A stretch of 64,000 nucleotides of DNA from Cyclobacterium sp. SYSU L10401 (GCF_010993705.1 NZ_WOFO01000003.1:124001-188000); one strand, 5' to 3'; positions 36,104-47,993 are shown, counted from the first letter of the stretch. Made by a program: numbers and translations. The notes: a model not told the origin generated them from the letters alone.

Positions 36104-36508
36104 TTAGATACTGCAATCATTCCCTTGATACTGATGCCCAATGCGTCCAGTTGCGGACGAAGTGGTAGGTGAGACAGCTGAAAATAAAAAGGCATATATA
36201 CCCCCATTCCACAACTTATGGGCCAAATGCCACCCAAAGGAGACGCTTTCTTCCCATACACTCCGGCAGTTTGCAGATTGAGTAAAGACACCAAAAGGAA
36301 AACGAAACTCCTCAATCAAAGCATAATTATTGCTTTTCCAAAATGCAAGAATCATGGCTATCAGGGTAACGGCAAAGAGGCAGACTAACCAAGAGGTCCA
36401 GAGCCATTCACTTTGCATAAAGTCACCGGAAGTTTTTACCAGAAGGGAAGAGCCTGCGTCAATAGCGATGGTTCCCGGCAGGTAAACGAAAATCAAGACC
36501 AATAACAA
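36104..36508 (-). CDS. doubtful small membrane protein, no ATG, possible frameshift
   Basis: A 134-residue frame with two or three hydrophobic segments begins at TTG (36508), 6 bases after the ABC-F stop; no ATG is in frame nearby. The stretch through SGDFMQSEWLWTSWLVCLF to FGWHLAHKLWNGGIYAFLF looks like genuine membrane protein. The last 25 residues do not. An overlapping frame that ends at 36073, inside the rlmI start, looks more protein-like there (LRPQLDALGISIKGMIAV). This suggests a -1/+1 frameshift near 36180-36200, either a decayed gene or a sequencing slip. Family not recognised. Confidence 0.4.
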   Translation of the reverse strand: MLLVLIFVYLPGTIAIDAGSSLLVKTSGDFMQSEWLWTSWLVCLFAVTLIAMILAFWKSNNYALIEEFRFPFGVFTQSANCRSVWEESVSFGWHLAHKLWNGGIYAFLFSAVSPTTSSATGRIGHQYQGNDCSI

Positions 36509-36514
36509 GGGGCC

Positions 36515-38146
<1,632 letters not shown>

Positions 38147-38196
38147 CTACTGAAAATTTAACAAAGCGCAAAGTTAAAAAAATAATCCAGCATCAC

Positions 38197-39441
38197 CTAT
38201 TTTCCCTTGCTCTGGAAAGGCAGGGAGGAAGGCTTTTTTCTCCAGGTGTACAATTCTCCCGTAGAATGGAAATGGAATAGAAGGACCATTCCTGCAACCC
38301 AAATACAACCAGCCATCAACATGACCATGGGCATGGCGGTACCATTGTGAAACAGACTTACCATAGCCGTCACCAGGCCACCTATGGCCATGCGCATAAA
38401 GCCCATCATGGCGGAAGCACTTCCGGCATTTTTTGAGAAAGGGGCAAGAGAAATGGCAGCAGCATTCGGGACGCTCAGACCGTGACCAGTAAGGAAAATA
38501 AACATGATGCCAATCAATACCCAAACATTGAAAGCTTCAGTCCATACCCCGACAATGATGATCAGTCCTATGATCAATTGGTAGGAAAGGGCGGTAATAA
38601 CAATGGTCCGATTGCTAAAGTGATTCAACAATATATGGTTGAGTTGGGTTGCCCCGATCATGGCTATGGACAAAAAAGCAAACAGCCATCCATATTCTGT
38701 AGCGGTTAATCCATAGATATTGATGAATACATCCGAAGAACCGGCGATATACGCAAATGGTGCTGCACCGGCAATGCCACCCACCAGGATGTAAGTAAGA
38801 AATTGCTTGTTATTAAGGACTTCTATGTACTTTTTAAATACCTGCACAGGCCGGAGAGAGAGGTTCCGGTCGGGTTCCGCTCCGTCCGGTAATTGCCATT
38901 TGCAGGAAATGATAATGCAGGTACAAATAATGGCCAGTAAAATAAATAACCAGTGCCAGTGGAAATGAGCAGCAATATATCCACCCAGGGTAGGGGCTAT
39001 CATGGGGGAAACGGCAATCACAAGGGTTAGCATCGCTAAAGTCTGGGCAATTTTGGTCACCGGGAATAAATCCCTTACCAGGGCCTGAGCAGCTACCATT
39101 CCTACACATCCCCCGATGGCCTGAACGAAGCGCATGGCTATGAGTCCTTCGAAAGAAGACACGAAAGCACAGGCCACGGATGCCCCTACATAGATCCAGA
39201 GGCCTGCATAAAGTGGTTTTTTTCTACCAAATTTATCGAGAAGGGGGCCATAAAAAAGCTGCCCGATGGCGATGCCAATAAGATAACTGGTGAGGGAAAG
39301 CTGAACGTTTGAAATGCTGGTTTGCAGGTCTTTTGCGATAGCCGGAAAGGCTGGTAAATACATGTCTACCGAAAAAGGGCTGATTGTGCTCAGTGCTCCC
39401 AATATCAAAACCAGTATAAAATAATTCTTTTGCTCCTTCAT
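38197..39441 (-). CDS. Bcr/CflA-family multidrug efflux MFS transporter
   Basis: Counted from the ATG at 39441 the protein has 414 residues; a TTG four codons upstream is also in frame. It has 12 hydrophobic segments. The N-terminus ISPFSVDMYLPAFPAIAKDL is the Bcr/CflA signature, and the loop-2 motif GPLLDKFGRKKPLY follows TM2. A second conserved segment, RFVQAIGGCVGMVAAQALVRDLF, is also present. It is a proton-driven exporter of drugs or small metabolites. It sits at the head of the minus-strand group, divergent from the giant surface-protein gene. Confidence 0.9.
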   Translation of the reverse strand: MKEQKNYFILVLILGALSTISPFSVDMYLPAFPAIAKDLQTSISNVQLSLTSYLIGIAIGQLFYGPLLDKFGRKKPLYAGLWIYVGASVACAFVSSFEGLIAMRFVQAIGGCVGMVAAQALVRDLFPVTKIAQTLAMLTLVIAVSPMIAPTLGGYIAAHFHWHWLFILLAIICTCIIISCKWQLPDGAEPDRNLSLRPVQVFKKYIEVLNNKQFLTYILVGGIAGAAPFAYIAGSSDVFINIYGLTATEYGWLFAFLSIAMIGATQLNHILLNHFSNRTIVITALSYQLIIGLIIIVGVWTEAFNVWVLIGIMFIFLTGHGLSVPNAAAISLAPFSKNAGSASAMMGFMRMAIGGLVTAMVSLFHNGTAMPMVMLMAGCIWVAGMVLLFHFHSTGELYTWRKKPSSLPFQSKGK

Positions 39442-39561
39442 TGATAAATGCAAAAATAGACATTTAAGCGATAAAACCGGGTTTCAGCATAACAACGTTG
39501 AAAAACCTAATAGTTGAATCCCGAAAAATGTATTTTAAATAAAATAAAATGTTTTTTAAGA

Positions 39562-39592
39562 TTGATTCTTTTAGGTAAAATGTTTAATATTG
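39562..39592 (+). promoter_or_regulatory. candidate promoter for the giant surface protein gene
   Basis: TTG (39562-39564), 20 bases, then TAATATTG (39585-39592), one base off the TAnnTTTG consensus. It would give a leader of about 65 bases. The rest of the 39442-39664 gap is AT-rich with no other feature seen. Confidence 0.3.
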
Positions 39593-39664
39593 TAACAACA
39601 AAACAGCATAAAACTTTTAAAAATTATTGATATTAAGTTTTAGTAATTTATTATTTCGTTATTT

Positions 39665-42600
39665 ATGGAAACAGCAGCTAAAAATACGATCGTATCTATT
39701 TTTTATTTTCTTTTATTTTGGGTTACCCTCCAAAATAATTTATTGGCTCAAAACATTAGTTTTAATCAGGCATCACTGGCGTTCAATGATTTTGATAAAA
39801 TTAATTTAGGTACTTCACTTCAGTTTGGTCCTGATGAGCGGCTTTATGTTTCCCAGCTCAAGGGGGAGATCAAAATCTATACGGTTTCGAAGGAAGGCCC
39901 CAACCAATATGATGTGATTGGTGAAGAGCTGCTCCTGGGGGTAAAAAATATTCCCAATTATGATGACAATGGACTTTTAGCCTACGATAAACGGGATAAT
40001 CGACAAATTACCGGATTGACGGTAGTGGGTACAGCAGAAAACCCGGTTATCTATGTCAGTTCGAGTGATCCCAAATGGGGTGGGCCGAGCGGAGATAAGC
40101 TGCTCGATACCAACTCAGGAATTATTACCAAAATCAGCTGGACTGGTGAAAGTTGGGAGGTAGTGGATTTGGTAAGAGGCTTGCCCCGATCCGAAGAAAA
40201 TCATTCTACTAACGGCTTGGAGTTTACTACCATCAATGGCAAACCTTACCTGTTGGTCGCCAGCGGTGGCCTGACAAATGCGGGTTCGCCTTCTAAGAAT
40301 TTTACCTATATCACTGAGTTTGCCCTTTCTGCAGCTATCTTAAGTATTGACCTGGATGCCATTGAGGCTTTGCCCACCCAAACAGATAATCATTCCGGTA
40401 GGTCATTCAAATACGATATCCCTACCCTGGATGATCCCAGCCGGGAAAATGTAAATGGCATCTATGATCCCAATGATCCGGATTATGATGGGGTAGATGT
40501 CAATGATCCCTTTGGGGGTAATGATGGCTTGAACATGGGAATGGTCACCCTAGATGGGCCTGTTCAGATATATTCTCCCGGATATAGAAACTCCTATGAC
40601 CTGGTAGTGACTGAAGACAGGAAGTTGTTTGTCACGGACAATGGAGCCAATATCAATTGGGGTGGTCTGCCCCTGGGGGAAGGTAATGCCTCTCTTGTAA
40701 ATAATGGGTATGATCCCGGTGAGCCAGGGGCTAGTCCTCTGAACCCTTCAGCAGATGGAGAGTTTGTAGACAACCAGGATCACCTGCTTTTGGTGACTAC
40801 TGATTTGGATGCCTATGTACCCGGTGCCTATTATGGGGGTCACCCCACACCCGTTAGGGCTAACCCGGGGCAAGCCTATCCTAAGGGAGCCTCATTTCCT
40901 TATGATCCGGGAGGAGCAGGTTTGTATACTAAGTTCATTGGAGACAATAACGATTATGCCAATGTTACGCCTGCTTTTACGCCTACAGATAAATTCAGGA
41001 CACAAATCCTTGAACCTATAGCTCCGGGTCAGCCTGGATTTGACGATTATGCAGCCAACAGTCTTCCGGCAAACTGGCCTCCGGTTCCTCCAGGCATGGC
41101 TAATCCGAAAGAGGCAGACTTTATCGCTCCCACCCTCGGGAATAGCAATGGCCCTCAACCCAATATTGTTACTGTTTTTCCAAACAATTCGAATGGAATC
41201 GCTGAATATAAAGCAAGCAATTTTGAAGGAGCATTGAAAGGTTCCCTGATTGTGGGAAAAAATGGCGGTACCCTCCATTTGGTGCACCTCAATGAAAACG
41301 GCTCATTGAAAGAGGCGGAATTCAGTAAATGGAATCTCAATGGCGGAAATGCCCTGGGAATTGCTACCAATGGGGATGATGAGATTTTCCCTGGCACCAT
41401 TTGGGTGGCCACTTTTGATAACCGGATAATGGTATTGACTCCGGAAGATGATGTGTTTTGCATTGCGGTGGACGATCCAAACTTTGACCCGGATGCAGAC
41501 TATGATCACGACGGTTACAGCAATCAGGATGAAATAGATAACGGCACAGATTATTGTTCTGGTGCTTCCGCACCAGATGATTACGATAAAGATTTTGTCT
41601 CAAATCTAAATGATCTGGATGATGATGGAGACGGTATTTTGGATAAGGATGACCCCTTCCAGATTGGTTATCCCAGTAATCTTCCGCTCGAAAACCAGTT
41701 GTTTACCAATCAATCCGATGCTTCAGGCCAGGAGTTTGGTTATTTAGGGTTAGGATTGACGGGCTTGATGAACAATGGAGATGAAAATCCGAATTGGCTT
41801 AACTGGTTAGACAAGGGTAACGAAAGTCCTGGAGAACCCGATATCTATGGAGGTACGGCAGGTGCCATACAGATTTCAATGACAGGAGGAACAGCCAATG
41901 GGCTGGCAAATAATCAGGACAAAGGTTTTCAATTGGGTGTAAATGCAGGAACTGAAACTGGAAATTACACCGTTTCTTCAGGTCTCATAGGACTATCCTC
42001 TCCCGGACAACTATATGGTTATGAAGGAAACGGAGAGGTTGGTATCCAAATAGGAGATGGTACTCAAAGTAATTTCATTAAATTGGTTTTTACCAAAGAA
42101 GGGATAACTGCAGCACAGGAAATCGCAGATGTAGAGGATGCGAGCCCCTTGTTTTTAGAGATTCCGGAAGCAGAAAGGGCTGACGCCAATACTTTAATTG
42201 AACTTGCCTTTGATGTTAACCCCTATACAGGTACCGTTGAGCCGAAGTATAAATACAATAATGAACCATACATTTCCCTGGGAATCATTGAAAGCCAGGG
42301 AGCCATAAAAGACGCCATTCAGGATATAGAGATGCCCCTGGCTATAGGCATTTACGGGTCCTCCCATGATATGGGGAAAAGTTTTATAGGGGTTTGGAAT
42401 TATTTCAAAGTCAGTGGAGAGGTACCCTATACCATAAGGGACTTAAGGGATATCAGCAGGTTATTGGGGGATCCCGATGTTTTGACAGATCTTGACGAAT
42501 ACTTTGGTGATGATGACGGGCTGAATAACCTCACCTATTCTATTTCAGGGAATACCAATCCTGTGATTGGGGCCGAAATAGAGGACAACATGATGAGGGT

Positions 42601-45600
42601 AATCATTCCCAACGATGAGGTAAGTGCTGAAATCACCGTCCGTGCCACCGATGAAAACAATTACTTTGTAGAGCAAACTTTTGAAGTTATTGTAGAGCAG
42701 GACTTTGAAATTTTACTTAGAATCAATGCCGGGGGGGCTACGATAGCCGGCGAAGAAAATTTACCCGATTGGGTATCCAATAGCCTTACCGGTCCTGAAG
42801 AAACTGATTTGTTTGCTGTATCCGGTGGAAGGAGCGCTACCAATTCCTTTTCTGCAGCAGACAGGCATGCCTCTATACCGGATTATATTTCAGATGAAGA
42901 ATATGTAAAAATATTTAATAAAGAGAGATACAGTCCGGATGCAAGCATGGAATACAGTATCCCGCTACCAAATGGAGATTATTTGGTAAACCTGTATATG
43001 GGTAATGGTTTTGATGGTACTTCAGCCCTTTTAAAAAGGTATTTTGATATCCAGGTGGAAGGTGAGGTGGTGGAATCTTCTCTGGATCTGATAGAAAGGT
43101 TTGGACACAAGATAGGAGGCATGGAGCAATATCCCGTGACGGTTTCTGATGGAGAGTTAAATATTACCTATCTCAAGCAGAAGGAAAACCCATTGCTGAA
43201 TGGCATAGAAATCATCGGAAAACCAATTCAGGTTCCTATAGTATTTGAAAAAGTAGAAGACCAGATCAATTTTATTAATCATGAATTAGACGGCAGCATG
43301 TTTGTTTCTGCTTCAGGTGGGAACGGAAACCTGAATTATGCAGCGGAAGGTTTGCCTCCCGGTATCTACCTGGAGCCCACCAACGGCACCATATATGGTT
43401 CCATAGAGGAGGGTGCACTGGCAAATAGCCCTTACCGGGTTACCATCACAATTGATGATGAAGATGAGATCCATTCTGATGCGGTTTCCTTTAACTTTAC
43501 CTGGACCATAAGTCCTGATTTGACTGAGCAGAAGTGGACGTTAAAGAACGAAAGTACAGCTTACACTGCACGACACGAAAATAGTTTCGTACAGGCGGGG
43601 GACAAGTTCTACCTGATGGGTGGAAGAGAAAGTGCCAAAACCATAGATATTTACGATTACTCAAAAGACGAATGGCGCTCCCTCTCCAATATCAATCCGC
43701 ATAGTTTCAATCATTTTCAGGCCTTGACTTATGATGGTTTGATTTGGGTAATTGGTGCTTTTCAAACCAATGATTTCCCAAATGAAACTCCAGCCACCCA
43801 TATCTGGATGTTTGATCCTGCAAAGGAAGAATGGATACAGGGTCCGGCAATTCCTGAAAACAGAAGACGGGGATCAGCCGGCCTGGTAGAACACAGAGGT
43901 AAATTTTATCTGGTTGGTGGCAATACCCAGGGCCATGATGGAGGATATGTAAAATATTTCGACAGTTTTGACCCTGAAACGGGAGAATGGACTGTTTTAG
44001 AAGACGCTCCCAGAGCAAGAGATCACTTTTTTGCCACCACCATAGGAAGTAGGCTGTATGTGGTATCAGGCAGACAATCAGGGGGTACCGGTGGGACCTT
44101 CGCTCCAGTCCTGTCAGAGGTAGATGTGTATGATTTTAACAGCCAGTCCTGGAGTACCCTACCTGCCAGTCAAAGTTTACCTACACCAAGAGCTGGAGCA
44201 ATGGTAAACAATTATCTGGATAAATTGATAGTAGCTGGTGGGGAGGTTTCTACCAGTACAGAGGCTTTGGCTACTACCGAAATGTTTGATCCTTTGACAC
44301 AATCCTGGGAAAGCCTGGACGATTTGAATTTTGCCCGTCATGGGACTCAAGGTATCGTTTCAGGGAAAGGACTGTTTGTCCTTGGAGGCTCTCCAAGCAG
44401 GGGAGGAGGTAACCAGAAGAACATGGAGTATTTCGGTTTTGACGAACCTGATGGTCAGCCAATAAAATCCAGTGAATTGGTTTATCCGGAAACGATATCC
44501 TTGAAAAAAGGCCAACCCAAAGAAATTTCGGTATCGCTGGAAAATGGGAATACCGGATTATGGATCAGATCCATAGAACTAACCGGTCCCAATGCAGAAG
44601 ACTTATTTATTTTGGAAGGTGAATTACCTTCCAATGTTTTCTGGAAACCAGGCCAGGAATTCAATCTGACACTGGATTATGAAGGAGATGCGTTGGAAGG
44701 AAATGCTGATCTGGTGATAAATTGGGGAAATAACGGACAAACCGTGATTCCTATCGGGGGAGATGGTAATTTTGAAGAAGTGTCATTGTTTTACAATTCA
44801 GGCACATCTTCAGATGTGAATTTTGAAGGAAACACCTATCTGGGCGATCTTAATCTTACAGGTATACATAATGGCGGGAATGTGTATAGCAACTCCAATA
44901 TTCAGTCCGCTGCTTTGTACCAGACTGAGCGATTTTCTAGTGCACTGTCTTACGAGATCCAGGTACCTAATGGGATTTATACAGTAACCACCCATCATAC
45001 AGAAACCTGGTTTGGTCAGCCCGGCGGAGGGACAGCAGCGGCTGGTAAAAGGGTATATGATATCTTTCTTGAAAATAATAAGGTTAAAAGTAATTTTGAC
45101 CTGTTTGTTGAGAATGACAATCAACCCATGGCCCTGGTATTCGAGGATATTGAAGTAAAGGATGGCAAGTTAAATCTTGACCTGATAGCCTCTGCCAATA
45201 ATGCCTCTATATCCGGATTATCCATCGTCAATCAGGGTGAATTGGGTGCATTTCCCATAGCAAATATCACCAATTCAGCCAATTCCGGGACAAGTCCTCT
45301 TGAAGTGGCATTTTCCAACGATATTTCCAACCCCGAGGACTTTACATTTTTCTGGGATTTTGGAGATGGGAATTTTTCTTCCGAGCAGAACCCTACTCAT
45401 ATTTTTGAGATGCCAGGGGACTATGTCGTAAGCGTAACGGTGTACAATGAAGAAGGAAATTCGGCCAATGATCAGGTATCGATTAAAGTAACCGCACCAA
45501 GCGAATTTGAAATGCATGTGAATGGAGGGTCCAACAGTTTGGTTAATCTTGAAGGAATTGATTTTGTCGGGGAAAGTAATTCCGGGGTGAGTTACTCCAG

Positions 45601-47773
45601 CTCAAAAACATCTAGTAATAGTTCCGGAGCCTATTCTGCTTTATATTATACCGAAAGGTTTGGAATGAACTTCGCATATACCATACCGGTAGAAAATGGG
45701 CTGTACACTGTAAAAACCTACCACAATGAGTTGTGGTATGGAAGAAGTGGTCCTGATAGCCAACCAGGGCAGCGCGTTTATGATATTTTGGTGGAAGGTG
45801 AGGTTGTAAAAAAAGATTTTGACCTTTTTGTAGAAAATGGAAATCAACCCATGACCCTGACGCATGAAAATATTTCAGTAACCGACGGGGAATTAGAGGT
45901 TCGTTTAATTGCCAGTGCCAACAATGCATCAATAGCTGGTTTTTCTATCATTTCGGAGGGCGGTTCCGATCCTTTGCCCCAGGCCATCATTGAAGCAGAC
46001 ACCCGAAGTGGGCAAGTGCCTTTGGTGGTTAAGTTTACAGGTAATGGATCAACCGGTGTGGGTACATTGTCCTATAATTGGGATTTTGGGGATGGAAATA
46101 GCTCTGCTGAGGCTGACCCCAGTCATGAATTTACCACAGTAGGGGAGTATGAAGTTGTTTTGACGGTGACAGATGAAAACGGAAACGTAGCAACAAACGA
46201 AATGATTATTTCGGTTAATGATGGCACCGTGATTCAACCTGAGTTTGCGCTTTCCGTCAATTCGGGAAGTAACAATACTGTTAACTACCTGGAAAATGAA
46301 TTCCTTGGAGAATCAACATCAGGGGTGTCCTTCACCAGTTCTTCTACACATAGTAACAGTAGTGCGGGTTCACCAGCATTATTTTTGACAGAGAGGTTTT
46401 CAAAAAATTTCACCTATACCATTCCTGTAGAAAATGGGGTGTATACTGTAAAAACCTACCATAATGAATTGTGGTATGGAAAAAAAGGCCCTGAGGAAGC
46501 GGCGGGTCAGCGTGTTTATGATATTTTATTGGAGGGAGAAGTCGTAAAAGATGATTTTGATTTGTTTGTTGAAAATGGAAATGAACCTATGGAGTTGACC
46601 TTTACCGATATTGAGGTCAAAGACGGCACATTGGATATTAACCTCATAGCCGTTGAGAATAATGCCAGTATTTCAGGTTTTTCCATTCAATCGCAAACGG
46701 ATGTACAGCTATCCCCAAGTGCAGTCATCATGGTGTCTTCCGCAGAAGGTATGGCACCTTTGGAAGTTATATTTGATGGCGCTTCTTCCTCAGCGGAAAG
46801 CGAACTGACTTATTCCTGGGATTTTGGTGATGGTAATTTCAGCCAGGAAATGAATCCCTTGCATGTATATTCAGATCCCGGGACCTATAATGCCTCATTA
46901 ACAGTGACGGATGAAGAGGGGCTTTCCGATGTTTCTCAGATTGAGATCAATGTTTTGGATGAATCGGCACCCTCCTGGACTTTAAGTTTAAATACAGGGT
47001 CCTCGCTGAATACCTCCTATAATGGAATGGATTTCCTGGGAGATAATGCGTTTCCTGAGTACTACAACAGCACCAATACCTTTGTAAATAGTGGTAGTAG
47101 CGAGCCTGTGATCTTCCGTACGGAAAGGTATGCCAAATCTTTGTCTTATTTCATTCCAGTTGAAAATGGTACTTACAGAGTGAAGACCTTCCATACCGAA
47201 CCCTGGTATGGCAAGGCTGGCCCCGAAGCAAGTGCAGGAAATAGGGTGTTTGACATCTTTCTTGAAGGGGAATTGGTAAAAGATGACTTTGATATTTACG
47301 TGGATAGCAATAATCAGCCTACCGAATTGACTTTTGAGAACATTGAAGTAACAGATGGTGTCATGGATATTGATTTCGTTGCTTCTGAAAATAATTCTAA
47401 TGTATCCGGAATTGTTTTGGAGAGAATGTCTTCTAAAGAAGGCCAGGTGGCATCATCCTCCAGAATTTTGCCTCCATATGTTTCTGAAGCGAATATGGAT
47501 AATCCTGGAAAAAGGAATGGATTCCCTAAAGCGACCCTTTATCCAAATCCAGCAAGTCAGGAAGCCTTTATCAAATTAGATGGAGACATTGCCCTTGAAT
47601 GGATTAGCATCTATACGATGTCGGGTCAGCAAGTGATGATCCAGGATGTGAGAGAAAATGTTCAATCAGAATATGTGCTACCTGTTGACAGACTTGAGCA
47701 GGGAGTTTACCTGGTAAGGTTAAATGCTAAAAATGGCTCCCAGCTTCAACTCAAACTGATCGTAAAAAAATAG
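39665..47773 (+). CDS. giant multidomain T9SS-secreted surface protein
   Basis: The 2,702-residue protein has a signal peptide (about 1-29). A sorbosone-dehydrogenase-like propeller follows (about 35-595), then an Asp-rich thrombospondin-3-like calcium stretch (606-665) and a lectin-like region (672-919). Next are a cadherin-like segment (922-1012), a malectin-like domain (1017-1187), an Ig-like domain (1189-1282), Kelch repeats (1289-1596) and a linker domain (1599-1702). Then four malectin-like domains alternate with three PKD domains (1706-2587). The last 84 residues are a T9SS type A sorting domain (LYPNPASQEAF..). It should be displayed on or released from the cell surface and bind polysaccharide. 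The catalytic propeller may oxidise sugar. Domain limits are read by eye. Confidence 0.88.
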   Translation: METAAKNTIVSIFYFLLFWVTLQNNLLAQNISFNQASLAFNDFDKINLGTSLQFGPDERLYVSQLKGEIKIYTVSKEGPNQYDVIGEELLLGVKNIPNYDDNGLLAYDKRDNRQITGLTVVGTAENPVIYVSSSDPKWGGPSGDKLLDTNSGIITKISWTGESWEVVDLVRGLPRSEENHSTNGLEFTTINGKPYLLVASGGLTNAGSPSKNFTYITEFALSAAILSIDLDAIEALPTQTDNHSGRSFKYDIPTLDDPSRENVNGIYDPNDPDYDGVDVNDPFGGNDGLNMGMVTLDGPVQIYSPGYRNSYDLVVTEDRKLFVTDNGANINWGGLPLGEGNASLVNNGYDPGEPGASPLNPSADGEFVDNQDHLLLVTTDLDAYVPGAYYGGHPTPVRANPGQAYPKGASFPYDPGGAGLYTKFIGDNNDYANVTPAFTPTDKFRTQILEPIAPGQPGFDDYAANSLPANWPPVPPGMANPKEADFIAPTLGNSNGPQPNIVTVFPNNSNGIAEYKASNFEGALKGSLIVGKNGGTLHLVHLNENGSLKEAEFSKWNLNGGNALGIATNGDDEIFPGTIWVATFDNRIMVLTPEDDVFCIAVDDPNFDPDADYDHDGYSNQDEIDNGTDYCSGASAPDDYDKDFVSNLNDLDDDGDGILDKDDPFQIGYPSNLPLENQLFTNQSDASGQEFGYLGLGLTGLMNNGDENPNWLNWLDKGNESPGEPDIYGGTAGAIQISMTGGTANGLANNQDKGFQLGVNAGTETGNYTVSSGLIGLSSPGQLYGYEGNGEVGIQIGDGTQSNFIKLVFTKEGITAAQEIADVEDASPLFLEIPEAERADANTLIELAFDVNPYTGTVEPKYKYNNEPYISLGIIESQGAIKDAIQDIEMPLAIGIYGSSHDMGKSFIGVWNYFKVSGEVPYTIRDLRDISRLLGDPDVLTDLDEYFGDDDGLNNLTYSISGNTNPVIGAEIEDNMMRVIIPNDEVSAEITVRATDENNYFVEQTFEVIVEQDFEILLRINAGGATIAGEENLPDWVSNSLTGPEETDLFAVSGGRSATNSFSAADRHASIPDYISDEEYVKIFNKERYSPDASMEYSIPLPNGDYLVNLYMGNGFDGTSALLKRYFDIQVEGEVVESSLDLIERFGHKIGGMEQYPVTVSDGELNITYLKQKENPLLNGIEIIGKPIQVPIVFEKVEDQINFINHELDGSMFVSASGGNGNLNYAAEGLPPGIYLEPTNGTIYGSIEEGALANSPYRVTITIDDEDEIHSDAVSFNFTWTISPDLTEQKWTLKNESTAYTARHENSFVQAGDKFYLMGGRESAKTIDIYDYSKDEWRSLSNINPHSFNHFQALTYDGLIWVIGAFQTNDFPNETPATHIWMFDPAKEEWIQGPAIPENRRRGSAGLVEHRGKFYLVGGNTQGHDGGYVKYFDSFDPETGEWTVLEDAPRARDHFFATTIGSRLYVVSGRQSGGTGGTFAPVLSEVDVYDFNSQSWSTLPASQSLPTPRAGAMVNNYLDKLIVAGGEVSTSTEALATTEMFDPLTQSWESLDDLNFARHGTQGIVSGKGLFVLGGSPSRGGGNQKNMEYFGFDEPDGQPIKSSELVYPETISLKKGQPKEISVSLENGNTGLWIRSIELTGPNAEDLFILEGELPSNVFWKPGQEFNLTLDYEGDALEGNADLVINWGNNGQTVIPIGGDGNFEEVSLFYNSGTSSDVNFEGNTYLGDLNLTGIHNGGNVYSNSNIQSAALYQTERFSSALSYEIQVPNGIYTVTTHHTETWFGQPGGGTAAAGKRVYDIFLENNKVKSNFDLFVENDNQPMALVFEDIEVKDGKLNLDLIASANNASISGLSIVNQGELGAFPIANITNSANSGTSPLEVAFSNDISNPEDFTFFWDFGDGNFSSEQNPTHIFEMPGDYVVSVTVYNEEGNSANDQVSIKVTAPSEFEMHVNGGSNSLVNLEGIDFVGESNSGVSYSSSKTSSNSSGAYSALYYTERFGMNFAYTIPVENGLYTVKTYHNELWYGRSGPDSQPGQRVYDILVEGEVVKKDFDLFVENGNQPMTLTHENISVTDGELEVRLIASANNASIAGFSIISEGGSDPLPQAIIEADTRSGQVPLVVKFTGNGSTGVGTLSYNWDFGDGNSSAEADPSHEFTTVGEYEVVLTVTDENGNVATNEMIISVNDGTVIQPEFALSVNSGSNNTVNYLENEFLGESTSGVSFTSSSTHSNSSAGSPALFLTERFSKNFTYTIPVENGVYTVKTYHNELWYGKKGPEEAAGQRVYDILLEGEVVKDDFDLFVENGNEPMELTFTDIEVKDGTLDINLIAVENNASISGFSIQSQTDVQLSPSAVIMVSSAEGMAPLEVIFDGASSSAESELTYSWDFGDGNFSQEMNPLHVYSDPGTYNASLTVTDEEGLSDVSQIEINVLDESAPSWTLSLNTGSSLNTSYNGMDFLGDNAFPEYYNSTNTFVNSGSSEPVIFRTERYAKSLSYFIPVENGTYRVKTFHTEPWYGKAGPEASAGNRVFDIFLEGELVKDDFDIYVDSNNQPTELTFENIEVTDGVMDIDFVASENNSNVSGIVLERMSSKEGQVASSSRILPPYVSEANMDNPGKRNGFPKATLYPNPASQEAFIKLDGDIALEWISIYTMSGQQVMIQDVRENVQSEYVLPVDRLEQGVYLVRLNAKNGSQLQLKLIVKK
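44780..47425 (+). repeat. malectin-PKD tandem repeats within the giant protein
   Basis: Four malectin-like units lie at about 44780-45235, 45505-45960, 46240-46690 and 46975-47425, with PKD units at about 45245-45495, 45975-46220 and 46710-46960 between them. The second and third malectin units are close even at DNA level: around 45705-45745 and 46435-46477 both encode TVKTYHNELWYG. This points to recent duplication. Confidence 0.8.
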
Positions 47774-47800
47774 GGTATAACCAATCATTGGTATAAAAGA

Positions 47801-47831
47801 AAAAAACCTGGTCAAAAGACCAGGTTTTTTT
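47801..47831. terminator. bidirectional intrinsic terminator
   Basis: A 13-bp stem (AAAAAACCTGGTC / GACCAGGTTTTTT) with an AAAA loop ends in a T-run on each strand. It lies 28 bases after the giant protein stop and also beyond the minus-strand tRNA pair, so it can serve both. Confidence 0.85.
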
Positions 47832-47901
47832 ATTCACTTTAACCACTAACAACCACAAATAAAGCTGATCCTCCTTGCGAAGAAATCAACGATATTTGTT
47901 G

Positions 47902-47973
47902 TAGTCCGTACGGGAATCGAACCCGTGTTTCATCCGTGAAAGGGATACGTCCTAACCCCTAGACGAACGGACC
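47902..47973 (-). tRNA. tRNA-Glu (UUC)
   Basis: This 72-base minus-strand gene folds as a normal cloverleaf: acceptor GGTCCGT/ACGGACT with a G1-U72 wobble, TTCGATTC T-loop and anticodon loop CTTTCAC with anticodon TTC. CCA is not encoded. It is the second of two tandem copies, 20 bases after the other. The anticodon stem has a U27-G43 wobble pair where the other copy has C27-G43. Confidence 0.95.
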
Positions 47974-47993
47974 ATAAGCATGAATCAAAGTTG

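Noticed and set aside
39627-39809. 60-codon plus-strand frame overlapping the giant protein start
   Set aside because: It runs through the giant protein's signal-peptide coding region in another frame and has no homology-like content.
44780-47425. Regularly spaced repeats considered as a CRISPR-like array
   Set aside because: The repeats are long, in frame and encode malectin and PKD domains; spacing and length do not fit CRISPR.
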